DNA from: JAAYDI01 sp052034005
GTDB taxonomy: Bacteria; Planctomycetota; Planctomycetia; Pirellulales; Pirellulaceae
Length of the DNA: 64,000 bases
Assembly (NCBI GenBank): GCA_052034005.1
Contig: JBPOJB010000042.1
Coordinates: forward strand, 1 to 64,000
Reading direction: 5' to 3'
Shown here: in pieces, positions 35,766-45,026 of the stretch
How the letters are laid out: each line of letters begins with the position of its first letter
Position numbering within the stretch: position 1 is the stretch's first letter
Notes under the pieces: model-generated
The model's input: only the letters and a program-made list of their open reading frames with translations
Database searches by the model: none
What the model was told of the DNA's origin: nothing
Made by a program: the position numbers and the translations under genes

Positions 35766-36778
35766 CTGACTGCCGCCTCCTCCCCCTGACCCGCGTGCCG
35801 GAACCCGTGCCGCTGAGCCCAACCCTCCGTGACCACCAGACGCACCCGCGCAGGCACGATCGCGACGTCGACCGGCAACAGGCCGCCCGGATCGCCATCC
35901 AACTGATAGGGCACCTCGCCGTCCGACTCGATCCGGATCCGCGCCGCCATCACACGCCGGCAGTCCGGCCACCGCTGATGCCGGCCCCGCAGGATGCCGG
36001 TCAGGTACCGCACGCCCTGCAGCCATGAGCCGCGCTGGAACAGGCAGATGTCCAAGAGCCCGTCGTCACCACGCGCCTCCGGCATGATTCGCAGCCCGCC
36101 CGCATACTTCGGGATGTTCACGACGAACACCCACCGCCCATGGAGCACCGACCACGCGCCGCCACCTGTTACTCCGTCCGGCCCGGCCACACTCCGGGCC
36201 GCCTCCCCGGAGGGCGCGCACCAGACTCGGATCTCCGGATACTCGTATCTACGGATCGCGTCCAGGATCGGTTTGATATACGCCGCGTGCCGGATCGGGC
36301 CGCGACGGCGTTGATGCAGGCCGTGCACCACGTGCGCGTCGAAGCCGCAGCCGACCATCAACAGGAACAGGCGGTCGCCCGCTCGACCCGCATCGACCGC
36401 CACGCTCGCTCCATGCACGATCGCATGACACAGGGCGGACAACGAAAAAGGGTGCTCCACGTACTTCGCCAGCAGATTCTCCGTGCCCAGCGGCAGCACC
36501 GTGATCGGCGTCTCCGGCGGGGTCGCATTGACCACCGCCGACACCGTGCCGTCGCCACCGGCCGCCACCACCGCGCGGAGTGACCGGTCGCGTGGTTGGC
36601 CAACCGACCTGCGGAGCGCTTCGATGTCCCAGACGGTTTCGACCGACAGCCCGGCCTGCTCCAGGCGCCGACGCAGCTGGTCCACCTGCTGACCGGCCGC
36701 CCCGGCCCCCGCAGTCGGGTTGACCAGAATCACCACACGGCGAGCATCCGGCGGCAAATAGCTGATAGTACGCGTCAT
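35762..36778 (-). CDS. Diacylglycerol/lipid kinase family protein
   Basis: A 338-residue DAGK catalytic-domain protein of the YegS/BmrU/DgkB kind. It has VVILVNPTAGAG at the start, the ATP-binding AAGGDGTVSAVVNA near residue 72-85, and LPLGTENLLAKY where relatives read GTANDFA. The C-terminal beta domain ends in SDGEVPYQLDGDPGG. Such enzymes phosphorylate diacylglycerol, sphingosine or undecaprenol; which one is not decidable. The ATG is one codon after an in-frame TTG. It appears to be the first gene of a three-gene unit with kdsA and the TPR lipoprotein. Confidence 0.85.
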   Translation of the reverse strand: MTRTISYLPPDARRVVILVNPTAGAGAAGQQVDQLRRRLEQAGLSVETVWDIEALRRSVGQPRDRSLRAVVAAGGDGTVSAVVNATPPETPITVLPLGTENLLAKYVEHPFSLSALCHAIVHGASVAVDAGRAGDRLFLLMVGCGFDAHVVHGLHQRRRGPIRHAAYIKPILDAIRRYEYPEIRVWCAPSGEAARSVAGPDGVTGGGAWSVLHGRWVFVVNIPKYAGGLRIMPEARGDDGLLDICLFQRGSWLQGVRYLTGILRGRHQRWPDCRRVMAARIRIESDGEVPYQLDGDPGGLLPVDVAIVPARVRLVVTEGWAQRHGFRHAGQGEEAAVR

Positions 36779-37324
36779 CAACCGATGTATCCCCAGCCCG
36801 GTCGAGATCCTAACAGATCCCCGTACGCCGCACTACGCTGACCAGGCCTGAGTGAGACTGCCCGGCTTCCGATGCACGAACGGGAAAAGGCAGAAGATGG
36901 GTGGAGTGTCTCCGGCGGATCCTGTGCCAGGATCATGCGTGTGTAGTGTTTCGCTGTGTCGTGGTGCGCGGGCCGGCCAGGGCCGTTCGGGTAGGATGCC
37001 GATCGGTTTCATCAACGTAACAAGCGTCGATTAAACAAGTTATGAACAATCGAGCGGGTCCCGCCCCGGTCCAGGTCCGGGGATGGCATGCGGTTCGCCT
37101 TAGTGCCTGTCGCGTCGCGCACGGGAGCGTTTTCCTCCGCGATGCAAACTGGCCTGTGGGGCCTTTGACGTGAGATCCCGAAACAGGTTGCCTTGCCCCT
37201 GACCGTTCGGTTGGCCAATGCGTTGTTGGCGCGTCGGAGGCCCCATTTTCTCCGCCTATTGACGCCCGTGGGCCATTTCCCTACCGTAGGGGTTCCTCCG
37301 CCGGTCGCTGTGCGCGACCGGCGT
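36779..37324 (+). other. Gap upstream of tRNA-Thr with hairpins and a possible promoter
   Basis: No protein gene is supported in these 546 bp. Visible items are: an inverted repeat GATCCTG/CAGGATC around TGC at 36918-36934; a possible promoter with TTGACG at 37259-37264 and, 17 bp on, a weak -10 TACCGT at 37282-37287; and a perfect 9-bp hairpin (GCCGGTCGC/GCGACCGGC, 37300-37322) ending two bases before the first base of the tRNA. The hairpin would sit in the 5' leader removed by RNase P. Confidence 0.4.
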
Positions 37325-37398
37325 GCCAGCGTAGCTTCAATTGGCAGAGCACCGCATTCGTAATGCGGGGGTTGTGGGTTCGACTCCCACCGCTGGCT
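37325..37398 (+). tRNA. tRNA-Thr (anticodon CGT)
   Basis: A complete cloverleaf of 74 nt without encoded CCA. The acceptor stem is GCCAGCG with CGCTGGC, the D stem GCTT/GAGC, the anticodon stem CCGCA/TGCGG around loop TTCGTAA giving anticodon CGT (codon ACG), and the T stem GTGGG/CCCAC with loop TTCGACT. The discriminator is T. It lies 72 bp before the TPR/alpha-CTD gene. Confidence 0.96.
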
Positions 37399-37470
37399 CT
37401 CCGCACTGTCTGGCACGCGCCGGCGCGCCTTCTTGCCGGGGCCACGTCTGCTCAAGGGGAGTACTTGTAC

Positions 37471-38796
37471 ATGGCGCAAGGGTTGGATATCGACCTGAAG
37501 GAAATCGTGTTGTCCAACAGTACGTTCGGACCCGACGAGATTGACCAACTGACCGGTGCGATCTCCACGGACGCTTCGCGAGTGCCGATCCTCCGCGATG
37601 CGGTATCCGAGTTGGAGACGAGCGAAGAGCTGACGCCCGCCATGGCCGTCCGGCTCGGCGTGTGTTACTACCTGCTGGGCCGCACGGTGCGGGCCATCGA
37701 GACGCTGCGCAGCGCGGACGGGAGTGCCCTGGCCTTGTTCTACCTCGGGCGGTCGTTGTTCGCGACCGGCGAGTATGCGGAGGCGATTGCGAGCTACCAG
37801 GCGGCGAGGAAAGCCGGCTACAACGCGGACCAATGCGCGTTAGCGATCGGGGAAGCACAGCGCTACATGGGTGACGCGGCGGCGTCGCTGGCGACCCTGG
37901 ACGCGTTGTCGGGTGCGATCGAGCAGACGGCCGAGTACCTGTATCAGCGGGGCGCGACGATCGCGGCCCTGGGCGGCAATCCGTCGGAAGTGGTGGCCTT
38001 GTACGAGCGGGCGGTGGCGGCGGACGCGAGGCACCCGGGCGCGCTGTTCGGGCTGGCGCTGGAATCGGATCGACGCGGGGACGACGATCGCGCGCTGGAG
38101 CTGTGCGAGCGTGCCGTGCAGGGTTATCCGACACATGTTGGCTCGCTGTTGAATCTGGGGCTGATGTATGAGGACCGGATGCGGTACGAATCGGCTCAAG
38201 CCTGTTACCGACGGATCCTGGACAGCTTCCCGAACGATGCACGCGCGCGGCTCTATTACAAGGACGCGTCCGCCTCGAGCGACATGTTCTACGACGAAGA
38301 GGCGCAGAAGCGCAACGAGCGGCTCAACCAGGTGCTGAGCATTCCCGTCACCGACTTCGAACTCTCGGTGCGCAGCCGCAACTGTCTCCAGAAGATGGGT
38401 GTGCGCACGCTGGGCGATCTGACGCGCATTTCCGAGATGGAGTTGCTCTCGAGCAAGAACTTCGGCGAGACGTCGCTCATTGAAATCCGCGACATGCTGC
38501 ACTCCAAGGGGCTCGATCTGGGCATGTACGTCGACCGGCGGCCGGAGCCCGAGATCCCGCTGGACCTGTCGGACCTCTCACCGGACGAGCAGGCGGTGCT
38601 GGAGCGCCCGATTGCCGAACTGAACCTGTCGGTGCGGGCGCGCAAGTGCATGGTACGCTTGGGCTTGACGACGTTGGGCGAGCTGATCCGCAAGACGGGC
38701 GACGACTTGCTGGAATGTAAGAACTTCGGCGTGACGAGCTTGAACGAAGTCCGCGAGAAGTTGGCCCAAGTGAATCTGAAGCTGCGCGGCGACTAA
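37471..38796 (+). CDS. TPR protein with two RNA polymerase alpha C-terminal domains
   Basis: A 441-residue soluble protein. Residues about 75-285 are helical TPR-like repeats (for example ALALFYLGRSLFATGEYAEA and SLLNLGLMYEDRMRYESAQA). They are followed by two copies of the RNA polymerase alpha C-terminal domain, about 289-351 and 377-441. Copy 1 has R301, N304 and C305 in SVRSRNC, plus G332, S335 and E338, at the positions of E. coli R265, N268, C269, G296, S299 and E302. Copy 2 keeps R389, C393, G420, S423 and E426 but has K392 in place of asparagine. In both, the position of K298 is threonine. It lacks the alpha N-terminal assembly domain, so it is not a subunit replacement. Its stop overlaps the tgt start (TAATG). 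Role unknown; binding DNA or transcription factors is inferred. Confidence 0.85.
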   Translation: MAQGLDIDLKEIVLSNSTFGPDEIDQLTGAISTDASRVPILRDAVSELETSEELTPAMAVRLGVCYYLLGRTVRAIETLRSADGSALALFYLGRSLFATGEYAEAIASYQAARKAGYNADQCALAIGEAQRYMGDAAASLATLDALSGAIEQTAEYLYQRGATIAALGGNPSEVVALYERAVAADARHPGALFGLALESDRRGDDDRALELCERAVQGYPTHVGSLLNLGLMYEDRMRYESAQACYRRILDSFPNDARARLYYKDASASSDMFYDEEAQKRNERLNQVLSIPVTDFELSVRSRNCLQKMGVRTLGDLTRISEMELLSSKNFGETSLIEIRDMLHSKGLDLGMYVDRRPEPEIPLDLSDLSPDEQAVLERPIAELNLSVRARKCMVRLGLTTLGELIRKTGDDLLECKNFGVTSLNEVREKLAQVNLKLRGD

Positions 38797-39950
38797 TGGC
38801 GGCCTCTCCGCTCTCCCTGGAACTGCTGGCGACCGATCCCGGTTGTGCGGCCCGCCGCAGCGTCCTGCACACGCCGCATGGCGACGTGCAACTGCCGGCC
38901 TTCATGCCGGTCGGTACTCAGGCGACCGTCAAGGGCTGCACGATCGACATGGTCCGGCAGACCGGCGCGGAGATGATCCTCGGCAACGCGTATCATCTGG
39001 CGTTGCGGCCGGGGGCCGACGTGGTGTGCGCGCTGGGCGGCTTGCACCGGTTCGTCGGCTGGGATGGTCCGATCCTGACCGACAGCGGCGGGTTCCAGAT
39101 CTTCAGCCTCGAACGGCTCTGCCGCGTGACGGACGCGGCCGTCGAGTTCCGCTCGCATATCGACGGCCGCCTGGTGACGCTCAGTCCGGAACGGGCCGTG
39201 GCGGTCCAGGAGCAGTTGGGGAGCGATGTGGCGATGGTGCTGGACCACGTCGTGGCGCTGCCCGCCCCGCAGGCGGCGATCGTCGACGCGTGCCACCGGA
39301 CGGTCGCCTGGGCGGCCCGGTGCCGGGCGGCGGCGACCCGTCGCGATCAGGCCCTGTTTGCCATTGTCCAGGGCGGCTTGGACCCGGATCTGCGGCGCTG
39401 GTGCGCGCAGCGCCTCGTGGCACTCGAGTTCCCCGGCTACGCCATCGGGGGCTTGAGCGTGGGGGAGACTCCTGAGCAGATGTACGCCACGCTCGACGCC
39501 ACCTGTCCGGTGCTGCCCGCCGACCGGCCGCGCTATCTGATGGGGGTGGGAAGACCGGAGGACATCCTGGAGTCGATCCGACGCGGCGTCGACCTGTTCG
39601 ACTGCGTGATGCCCACGCGCAACGGCCGCAACGCATTGGCCTTTACCGACTACGGTCCGCTGCGGCTGCGGAACCAGATCCATCGATGGGACCCGCGGCC
39701 CCTCGCGCCCGAGTGCCCGTGCCTGGCCTGCCGGCACAGTCGCGGGTACCTGCACCACCTGTTCAAGGCCGGCGAGATGCTCGGTCCCATGCTGCTGTCC
39801 GTTCACAACCTGACCTACTACCAGCGACTGTTGTCCGACGCGCGCGCGGCGATCGTGTCGGGCACGTTCGTGGACTTCCATCGTCGGCGGGCGGCGCTCT
39901 GGGCGGAGGGGGAGGGTCATCGGCCGTCGGAGGCCGTCGGCCGGACGTAG
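38796..39950 (+). CDS. tgt: Queuine tRNA-ribosyltransferase
   Basis: A 384-residue tRNA-guanine transglycosylase that exchanges G34 for a queuosine precursor in GUN-anticodon tRNAs. A catalytic aspartate is in ILTDSGGFQIF (D96); GNAYHLALRPG and the DCVMPTRNGRNA motif are present. Zinc ligands are in CPCLACRHSRGYLHH. The segment usually reading DEC(x)P is DHVVALPA here, a moderate deviation. The ATG shares its A with the stop of the TPR/alpha-CTD gene. The order tgt-yajC-secD-secF is a classical bacterial cluster. Confidence 0.93.
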   Translation: MAASPLSLELLATDPGCAARRSVLHTPHGDVQLPAFMPVGTQATVKGCTIDMVRQTGAEMILGNAYHLALRPGADVVCALGGLHRFVGWDGPILTDSGGFQIFSLERLCRVTDAAVEFRSHIDGRLVTLSPERAVAVQEQLGSDVAMVLDHVVALPAPQAAIVDACHRTVAWAARCRAAATRRDQALFAIVQGGLDPDLRRWCAQRLVALEFPGYAIGGLSVGETPEQMYATLDATCPVLPADRPRYLMGVGRPEDILESIRRGVDLFDCVMPTRNGRNALAFTDYGPLRLRNQIHRWDPRPLAPECPCLACRHSRGYLHHLFKAGEMLGPMLLSVHNLTYYQRLLSDARAAIVSGTFVDFHRRRAALWAEGEGHRPSEAVGRT

Positions 39951-40226
39951 TTGCCGGGGTGTGAGCGGGCAACGCCCTTGCTCGTTGTGGCGCAAGGCCT
40001 TAAGATATCTCGCTAATCGATCGGGGGTTGGCCCGGTGGGGGATGCCGTCGGGCCATTTTCTGTTGTTCGTGGCCGTCGGACGGAGGTGTCCCGGCCGCG
40101 GTTCGGCCGTCGGACCCAGGTCTGGCCGGACGCTGCCGCAGGCGACGGCGTCCCGGGGTGGGACCCGCCTGCCCGGCCGCAATGGCGGCGTGTCCGGCAG
40201 ACCCACAATGTGGGAAGAAGTGCTTC

Positions 40227-40604
40227 ATGCTGACCAGCTTCACTGTGATCGCGAGCGTCGTGCTTGCCGAGGGCGACCCGCCCGTCCGCCCCGGCCTCGA
40301 CCTGCTGTTAAACAATATGGTGATCCCGTTGTTGATGGTGGCGGTGCTGTTTTATCTTTTCATCATCCGGCCGGAACGCCGCAAGCGTGCGGAGATGACG
40401 GCCATGCTGCAGAGCCTCAAGAAGAACGACCGGGTGGTGACGATCGGGGGCATTTACGGAACGGTGGTCAACGCGCCGAAGGATCTGGACGAAATCACGA
40501 TCAAGGTGGATGAGAGTACGAACACGAAGCTCCGGGTGCTGCGGTCGGCCATTGCCCGGGTGCTGGCCGCGGACAACGGGGCGTCATCCAAGACCGACTC
40601 ATGA
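40227..40604 (+). CDS. yajC: Sec translocon accessory subunit YajC
   Basis: A 125-residue inner-membrane protein of the SecDF-YajC complex. One transmembrane helix (NMVIPLLMVAVLFYLFIIRP) is followed by the family signature RPERRKRAEMTAMLQSLKKNDRVVTIGGIYGTVV. The ATG at 40227 has GGAAGAAG upstream and leaves about 30 residues before the helix, slightly longer than usual. It precedes secDF by 59 bp and follows tgt by 276 bp, in which I see no gene, only short GC hairpins and a weak promoter-like pair. Confidence 0.93.
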   Translation: MLTSFTVIASVVLAEGDPPVRPGLDLLLNNMVIPLLMVAVLFYLFIIRPERRKRAEMTAMLQSLKKNDRVVTIGGIYGTVVNAPKDLDEITIKVDESTNTKLRVLRSAIARVLAADNGASSKTDS

Positions 40605-40663
40605 GACTCACACGTTACCCAGACCCACACGCATAGGTTCTCGGGAATTAGGAAGTTCCTGTC

Positions 40664-43600
40664 ATGTTTGATGCCTTGTACATGCCTCTGTTGTTGGCCC
40701 AGCAAGCCGCGCCGAGCCCATGGGTCGCGGCGCTGCTCAAGGTGCTGACGTTCCTCGTCATCGTGGCGCTGGCGATTGGGGTGCCGATCCTGCTCGGCTC
40801 CACGTTGGCCCGGTGGTTGCGCATGCGCGGATACGGTTGGAAGCTCAGCCTGATCTTCATCACGATATCGGTCGCGCTGCTGATCATCGTCCGCAGCGTC
40901 CGATGGGACGAGCAGCAGCAGGCCTACAAGTTCCACATGCCGATGGGCGTGGACTTGAAGGGCGGTGTGGTGCTGATCTACGAGATCGACCTGGACAGCA
41001 TTGCGGGGGACAAGTCGGAGCAGGCGGCACGCCAGATCAACCGGGGGGACCTGGTGCAGGCGATCACCAACCGCATCAACCCGTCCGGCACGAAGGAGAT
41101 CGTGGTCCGCCCCTACGGGGAACGGCAGGTGGAGATCATCATCCCGGAAGTGGACAAGGCGGAGGTCGACACGATCAAGCAGCGGATCAGCACGGCCGGC
41201 ATGCTCGAGTTCCGGATCATGGCCAACACCAATGACCACCAGGCCATCATCGGGCTGGCGGAGGAACAGGCGCAAAGCCCGGACCCGGCGCGTCGGATCA
41301 GCAAGTTCGTGGTCCAGCCCGTGCGCGACGAGACCGGGGCGGTGCATGACCAGCGGGTCGGCTTCTGGGCGCGGGGCAAGAAAGACAAGCTCAAGGCGGG
41401 AGACCTCGAGGGGAACATCGTGCGGAACGCGGCCAGCGGCGAACTGCTCGATGTCGCGTCGCTGCCGCCGCCGCGCGACCGGGACGAACTGCTCGAGGGC
41501 TACCTGAAGGAAATCGGGTTGGAGGATGTGGATTTCCTGGTCGCCACCGACGACGGCGCCGACGTGACGGGCGACTACCTGGGGATGGTGGCGCCCAGCG
41601 TGGACGAGTACATGTCGCCTTGCGTCACCTTCCGCTTGACGGGCGAGGGGGTCAGCAAATTCCAATACCTGACCAGCTCGAACCTGCCGGACATGGACCG
41701 GACGCCGCCCTTCTACCGCCACCTGGCGATCATCCTGGACGAGCAGTTGATCTCGTTCCCGCGTCTGATCACGACGATCAGCGACAGCGGCCGGATCACC
41801 GGCCATTTCTCGCCGGAGGAAGTGGATTTCCTGGTGGGGATCCTGCGGGCGGGCAAGCTGCCGGCCACCTTGAAAAAAGTGCCGATCAGCGAGAACCAGA
41901 TCGGTTCGATGCTCGGCGACGACACGATCCGCAAGGGCACGGGCGCTACGCTCATTGCGCTGGCGGCCGTGCTCCTGTTCATGGCCGTCTACTATCGGTT
42001 CAGCGGGCTGGTCGCCTGCGGCGCGCTGATCATGAACCTCTTGTTCGTGTTCGCCATCATGATCATGCTCAACGCGCCCCTCACGCTGCCCGGCATCGCC
42101 GGCTTGGCGCTGACCGTGGGCATGGCCGTGGACAGCAACGTGTTGATCTTCGAACGGCTGCGCGAGGAAATGGCCCGCGGCACCGGACTGCGAATGGCCA
42201 TCCGCAACGGCTTCGACCGGGCCACGACCACGATTATCGACTCGAACCTCACCACGGTAATCACGGGCATTGTGCTCTACGCAGTCGGTACCGACCAGCT
42301 GCGCGGGTTCGCCGTGACGTTGATCCTGGGGTTGATGACCAGCATGTTCACAGCCGTCTTCTGCTCGCGGGTCGTGTTCGACATCTTCGAGCGCCGCGGG
42401 TGGATCAAGAGCCTGTACATGATGCGGTTCATCGGCAAGACGAACTTCGACTTCATCGGCAAGTGCGGCATCGCCCTGACCGCCTCGTCCGTGCTGATCC
42501 TGATCGGCATGGCGGCGCTGTTCGTCCGCGGCCGCGAGATTCTCGATACCGACCTCGCGGGCGGAGTCTCCGTCCACATGCTGCTGCGGGAGTCGATGTC
42601 GCCGGACGAGGTGCGCGCGCGGCTGACCAGACACTTCGAAGACGCGACGCCGCCGGTCAGCTGCACCGTCAACACGGTCGGCGTGGCCGATCACCCCGAG
42701 AACAGCGTCTACAAGATCGATGCGAATCTGGACTCGTCCGACGCGCTGGAAGACGCGATTCAGCAGGCGTTCCGTGACAAGAACGGCAACAGCTTCCTGC
42801 TGATGTATACCATGGACTACTCCGACGTGAGGCAGGTGACGAAAGACCAACGGCCGGCCGACCAGGCACCGACACCAGGGGGCGAGGCGGCCAAGCCGGA
42901 CACTGAGGCGGACAAGCCGGACACTGAGGCGGACAAGCCGGATGCCGGAGAGGCCCCCGCGCCGGCGCCGCCCGTCAACGGCTCCGGCGCGTCCCTGCGC
43001 GGCAACTTGCCGCCCGATTCCCTGCTCGCCTGGGCCGGTGCGACCGCGCAGGACACACAGGAGCCGCCGGCCGAGACACCGCCCGCGCAAGAGCCACCGG
43101 CCAGCGCCACTCCCCACGCACCTGCCGATGCGGCCGCCCCGGCGCCGGCGCCTGTGGAACAGACCCCGGCCCCCTCGGACGTGGCCGCCAAGACGCCGCC
43201 CGAAACGGCTGCGACACCGAGCGCCCAGGAGGTCAAGGCCGTCGCCTACCTGACGTTTGGCGACGAGATCAGTGCGCCGACGCTCCGGGACAAGCTCACC
43301 CAGATCTTCTTCGTTCTCTATCCGTTGACGGGCAATACCAGCGCGGGAGATGCCCCGCTGGCGGAAGAAGTGCCCGGTCTGTACGTCGACCCCCAGCCGT
43401 ACTTCACGTGGGACCAGACCAGCCGCCTCCCCAGCAAGACCTGGCACGTGCAGGTGTCGGCGCCCGTTGAGCGATTGGAGGCCGTGTTGCAACGCATGAA
43501 GCAGGAGCTGACCAGCACGCCGGTCTTCCCGTCGTCCAGTTCGGTGGGTGGTCAAGTGGCCGGCAACATGCGCGACCTGGCCATCATGGCCCTGCTCGCC

Positions 43601-44113
43601 AGCTGGCTGGGGATCATCGTCTACGTGTGGGTCAGGTTCCAGAACCTGGTCTTCGGCCTGGCCGCTGTCATCGCGCTGGTGCATGACGTGCTGATCACGG
43701 TGGCCGCGATCGCCGTGAGTGCCTACCTCACCGGCGCCCTGGGGTTCCTGTTGATCGACGATTTCAAGATCAACTTGACGATCGTCGCGGCGCTGCTCAC
43801 GATCATCGGTTACTCGATCAACGACACCATCGTGATTTACGACCGCGTGCGCGAGATGCGCGGCAAGAGCCCGAAGGTCACGCCGGAGATGATCAACACG
43901 GCCATCAACGAAACGCTCGCCCGCACGATCCTCACCGCGTGGACGGTGTTGCTGGTGACTCTGATCCTGTACTTCTTCGGCGGCGCCGGGCTCCACGGGT
44001 TCGCGTTCGCGATGACGGTGGGCACGATTACGGGGGCGTACAGCACGGTGTACATCGCGGCCCCGCTCGTGCTGTGGATGCTCAAGAAAGAGAAGAAACC
44101 GGCCGTGGAATGA
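40664..44113 (+). CDS. secDF: Protein-export membrane protein SecD-SecF fusion
   Basis: A 1149-residue fusion of SecD and SecF, the proton-driven partners of SecYEG. The SecD half has an N-terminal helix pair, the MGVDLKGGVVLIYEI motif, the P1 periplasmic domain and the membrane block with GLALTVGMAVDSNVLIFERLREE. The SecF half starts around NFDFIGKCGIALT, has DTDLAGGVSV where relatives read DFTGG, and ends with IIGYSINDTIVIYDRVRE and GTITGAYSTVYIAAP. Between is an inserted Pro/Ala/Glu-rich linker of roughly 130 residues (encoded about 42840-43240) containing a 7-residue tandem repeat. Fused SecDF occurs in several phyla including planctomycetes. Confidence 0.94.
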   Translation: MFDALYMPLLLAQQAAPSPWVAALLKVLTFLVIVALAIGVPILLGSTLARWLRMRGYGWKLSLIFITISVALLIIVRSVRWDEQQQAYKFHMPMGVDLKGGVVLIYEIDLDSIAGDKSEQAARQINRGDLVQAITNRINPSGTKEIVVRPYGERQVEIIIPEVDKAEVDTIKQRISTAGMLEFRIMANTNDHQAIIGLAEEQAQSPDPARRISKFVVQPVRDETGAVHDQRVGFWARGKKDKLKAGDLEGNIVRNAASGELLDVASLPPPRDRDELLEGYLKEIGLEDVDFLVATDDGADVTGDYLGMVAPSVDEYMSPCVTFRLTGEGVSKFQYLTSSNLPDMDRTPPFYRHLAIILDEQLISFPRLITTISDSGRITGHFSPEEVDFLVGILRAGKLPATLKKVPISENQIGSMLGDDTIRKGTGATLIALAAVLLFMAVYYRFSGLVACGALIMNLLFVFAIMIMLNAPLTLPGIAGLALTVGMAVDSNVLIFERLREEMARGTGLRMAIRNGFDRATTTIIDSNLTTVITGIVLYAVGTDQLRGFAVTLILGLMTSMFTAVFCSRVVFDIFERRGWIKSLYMMRFIGKTNFDFIGKCGIALTASSVLILIGMAALFVRGREILDTDLAGGVSVHMLLRESMSPDEVRARLTRHFEDATPPVSCTVNTVGVADHPENSVYKIDANLDSSDALEDAIQQAFRDKNGNSFLLMYTMDYSDVRQVTKDQRPADQAPTPGGEAAKPDTEADKPDTEADKPDAGEAPAPAPPVNGSGASLRGNLPPDSLLAWAGATAQDTQEPPAETPPAQEPPASATPHAPADAAAPAPAPVEQTPAPSDVAAKTPPETAATPSAQEVKAVAYLTFGDEISAPTLRDKLTQIFFVLYPLTGNTSAGDAPLAEEVPGLYVDPQPYFTWDQTSRLPSKTWHVQVSAPVERLEAVLQRMKQELTSTPVFPSSSSVGGQVAGNMRDLAIMALLASWLGIIVYVWVRFQNLVFGLAAVIALVHDVLITVAAIAVSAYLTGALGFLLIDDFKINLTIVAALLTIIGYSINDTIVIYDRVREMRGKSPKVTPEMINTAINETLARTILTAWTVLLVTLILYFFGGAGLHGFAFAMTVGTITGAYSTVYIAAPLVLWMLKKEKKPAVE
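42899..42940 (+). repeat. 21-bp tandem repeat in the SecDF linker
   Basis: Two perfect adjacent copies of a 21-nt unit (42899-42919 and 42920-42940), flanked by degenerate partial copies, encode the 7-residue unit DTEADKP within the acidic low-complexity linker. The repeat is in frame, so copy-number change would only lengthen or shorten the linker. Confidence 0.85.
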
Positions 44114-44316
44114 CGCCGGGCCGCGGCCAGGCCGTCCCCCCGCCGTCCCATCCGCTACGGTCGTCATAGGCGGCCGCGGCGCGGGTTGGGCCGGCTCGGT
44201 TCCCCGACCGCGACTGGCCGCCGCTGGGGCGGCCTGCCGATCTCGATCCAGTGACGGTGCGCTGTGGCGGCACAGCGCCTGGATCGCTGGCGAGTCGAGA
44301 CGGGGGAAGGCGGCCG

Positions 44317-45000
44317 GTGAAGCGCGTAAGCCTGACAGAGCGGTTGACGCTGGGGCTGGGGGTCATCGTCGTGGGCGTCTGCCTGTCCGTGCCCTTCCTC
44401 CACCACTCCGCGCCGGAAATCACCTCGGCGGCCGATGCCGCGGGCAACCAGATGTCGCTGGGCCAAGGTGTGTCGCTCCAAGTGCCCGGCCAGACAACGT
44501 CGCCGCCGCTGGCCGCGAAACCGCCCGAACCCTGGGCCGCCGATGCCGAGTCCACGGGCACGCCCGATGCATCCGACCCGGCCTCGGGCGGGCCGGAAGC
44601 CGCTCAAATCACCCCGCCCGCGCTGCCCGATCAGTATCGACCGCTGTTCAAGCCGTCACTCGACTCCGACGGCCCCAGCTCCGGACGCGTCGGGCGCCGG
44701 ACCAGTCCGCCCGTGCCCCGCAAGCCGCTGAAAAAACACACGATCCACGACGGTGACACGCTCGAATCGCTGGCGGCCCGGTACCTGGGCGACGCGCGGC
44801 GGGCCGGGGAAATCCTCCAGGCGAACCGGGCCGTGCTGACCGACCCCCAACTGCTGCCGATCGGCCTGTCGATCACGATCCCACCGGCGGATCCATCCGA
44901 CGCGCCGGCTGATCCGGCGTCCGCCGCAGGCCGGCAGGACGATCAGGAAGCGCCCCGGCTCGTGCCTCTCCCGAAGGGCGGATGGGGTCGCGCCCCGTGA
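44317..45000 (+). CDS. LysM-domain protein with N-terminal membrane anchor
   Basis: A 227-residue protein. The GTG at 44317 gives a basic N-terminus and a hydrophobic anchor (TLGLGVIVVGVCLSVPFL), then a Pro/Ala/Ser-rich spacer. One LysM motif (KKHTIHDGDTLESLAARYLGD...LPIGLSITIPP, about residues 145-195) binds N-acetylglucosamine polymers such as peptidoglycan. A polar tail follows. An upstream in-frame GTG at 44251 is possible but adds an unlikely leader. The gene lies 203 bp after secDF on the same strand and is convergent with the hydrolase gene. Confidence 0.8.
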   Translation: MKRVSLTERLTLGLGVIVVGVCLSVPFLHHSAPEITSAADAAGNQMSLGQGVSLQVPGQTTSPPLAAKPPEPWAADAESTGTPDASDPASGGPEAAQITPPALPDQYRPLFKPSLDSDGPSSGRVGRRTSPPVPRKPLKKHTIHDGDTLESLAARYLGDARRAGEILQANRAVLTDPQLLPIGLSITIPPADPSDAPADPASAAGRQDDQEAPRLVPLPKGGWGRAP

Positions 45001-45026
45001 GCTCCCGGCGTGCGACCGGGCGGCCC

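Noticed and set aside
37012..37833. Minus-strand frame spanning tRNA-Thr
   Set aside because: It runs through a certain tRNA and the start of the TPR/alpha-CTD gene and has no recognisable domain.
40454..44167. A 1237-residue minus-strand frame opposite secDF
   Set aside because: It is an antisense shadow rich in His, Arg, Asp and Gln; the plus strand is an unambiguous SecD-SecF.
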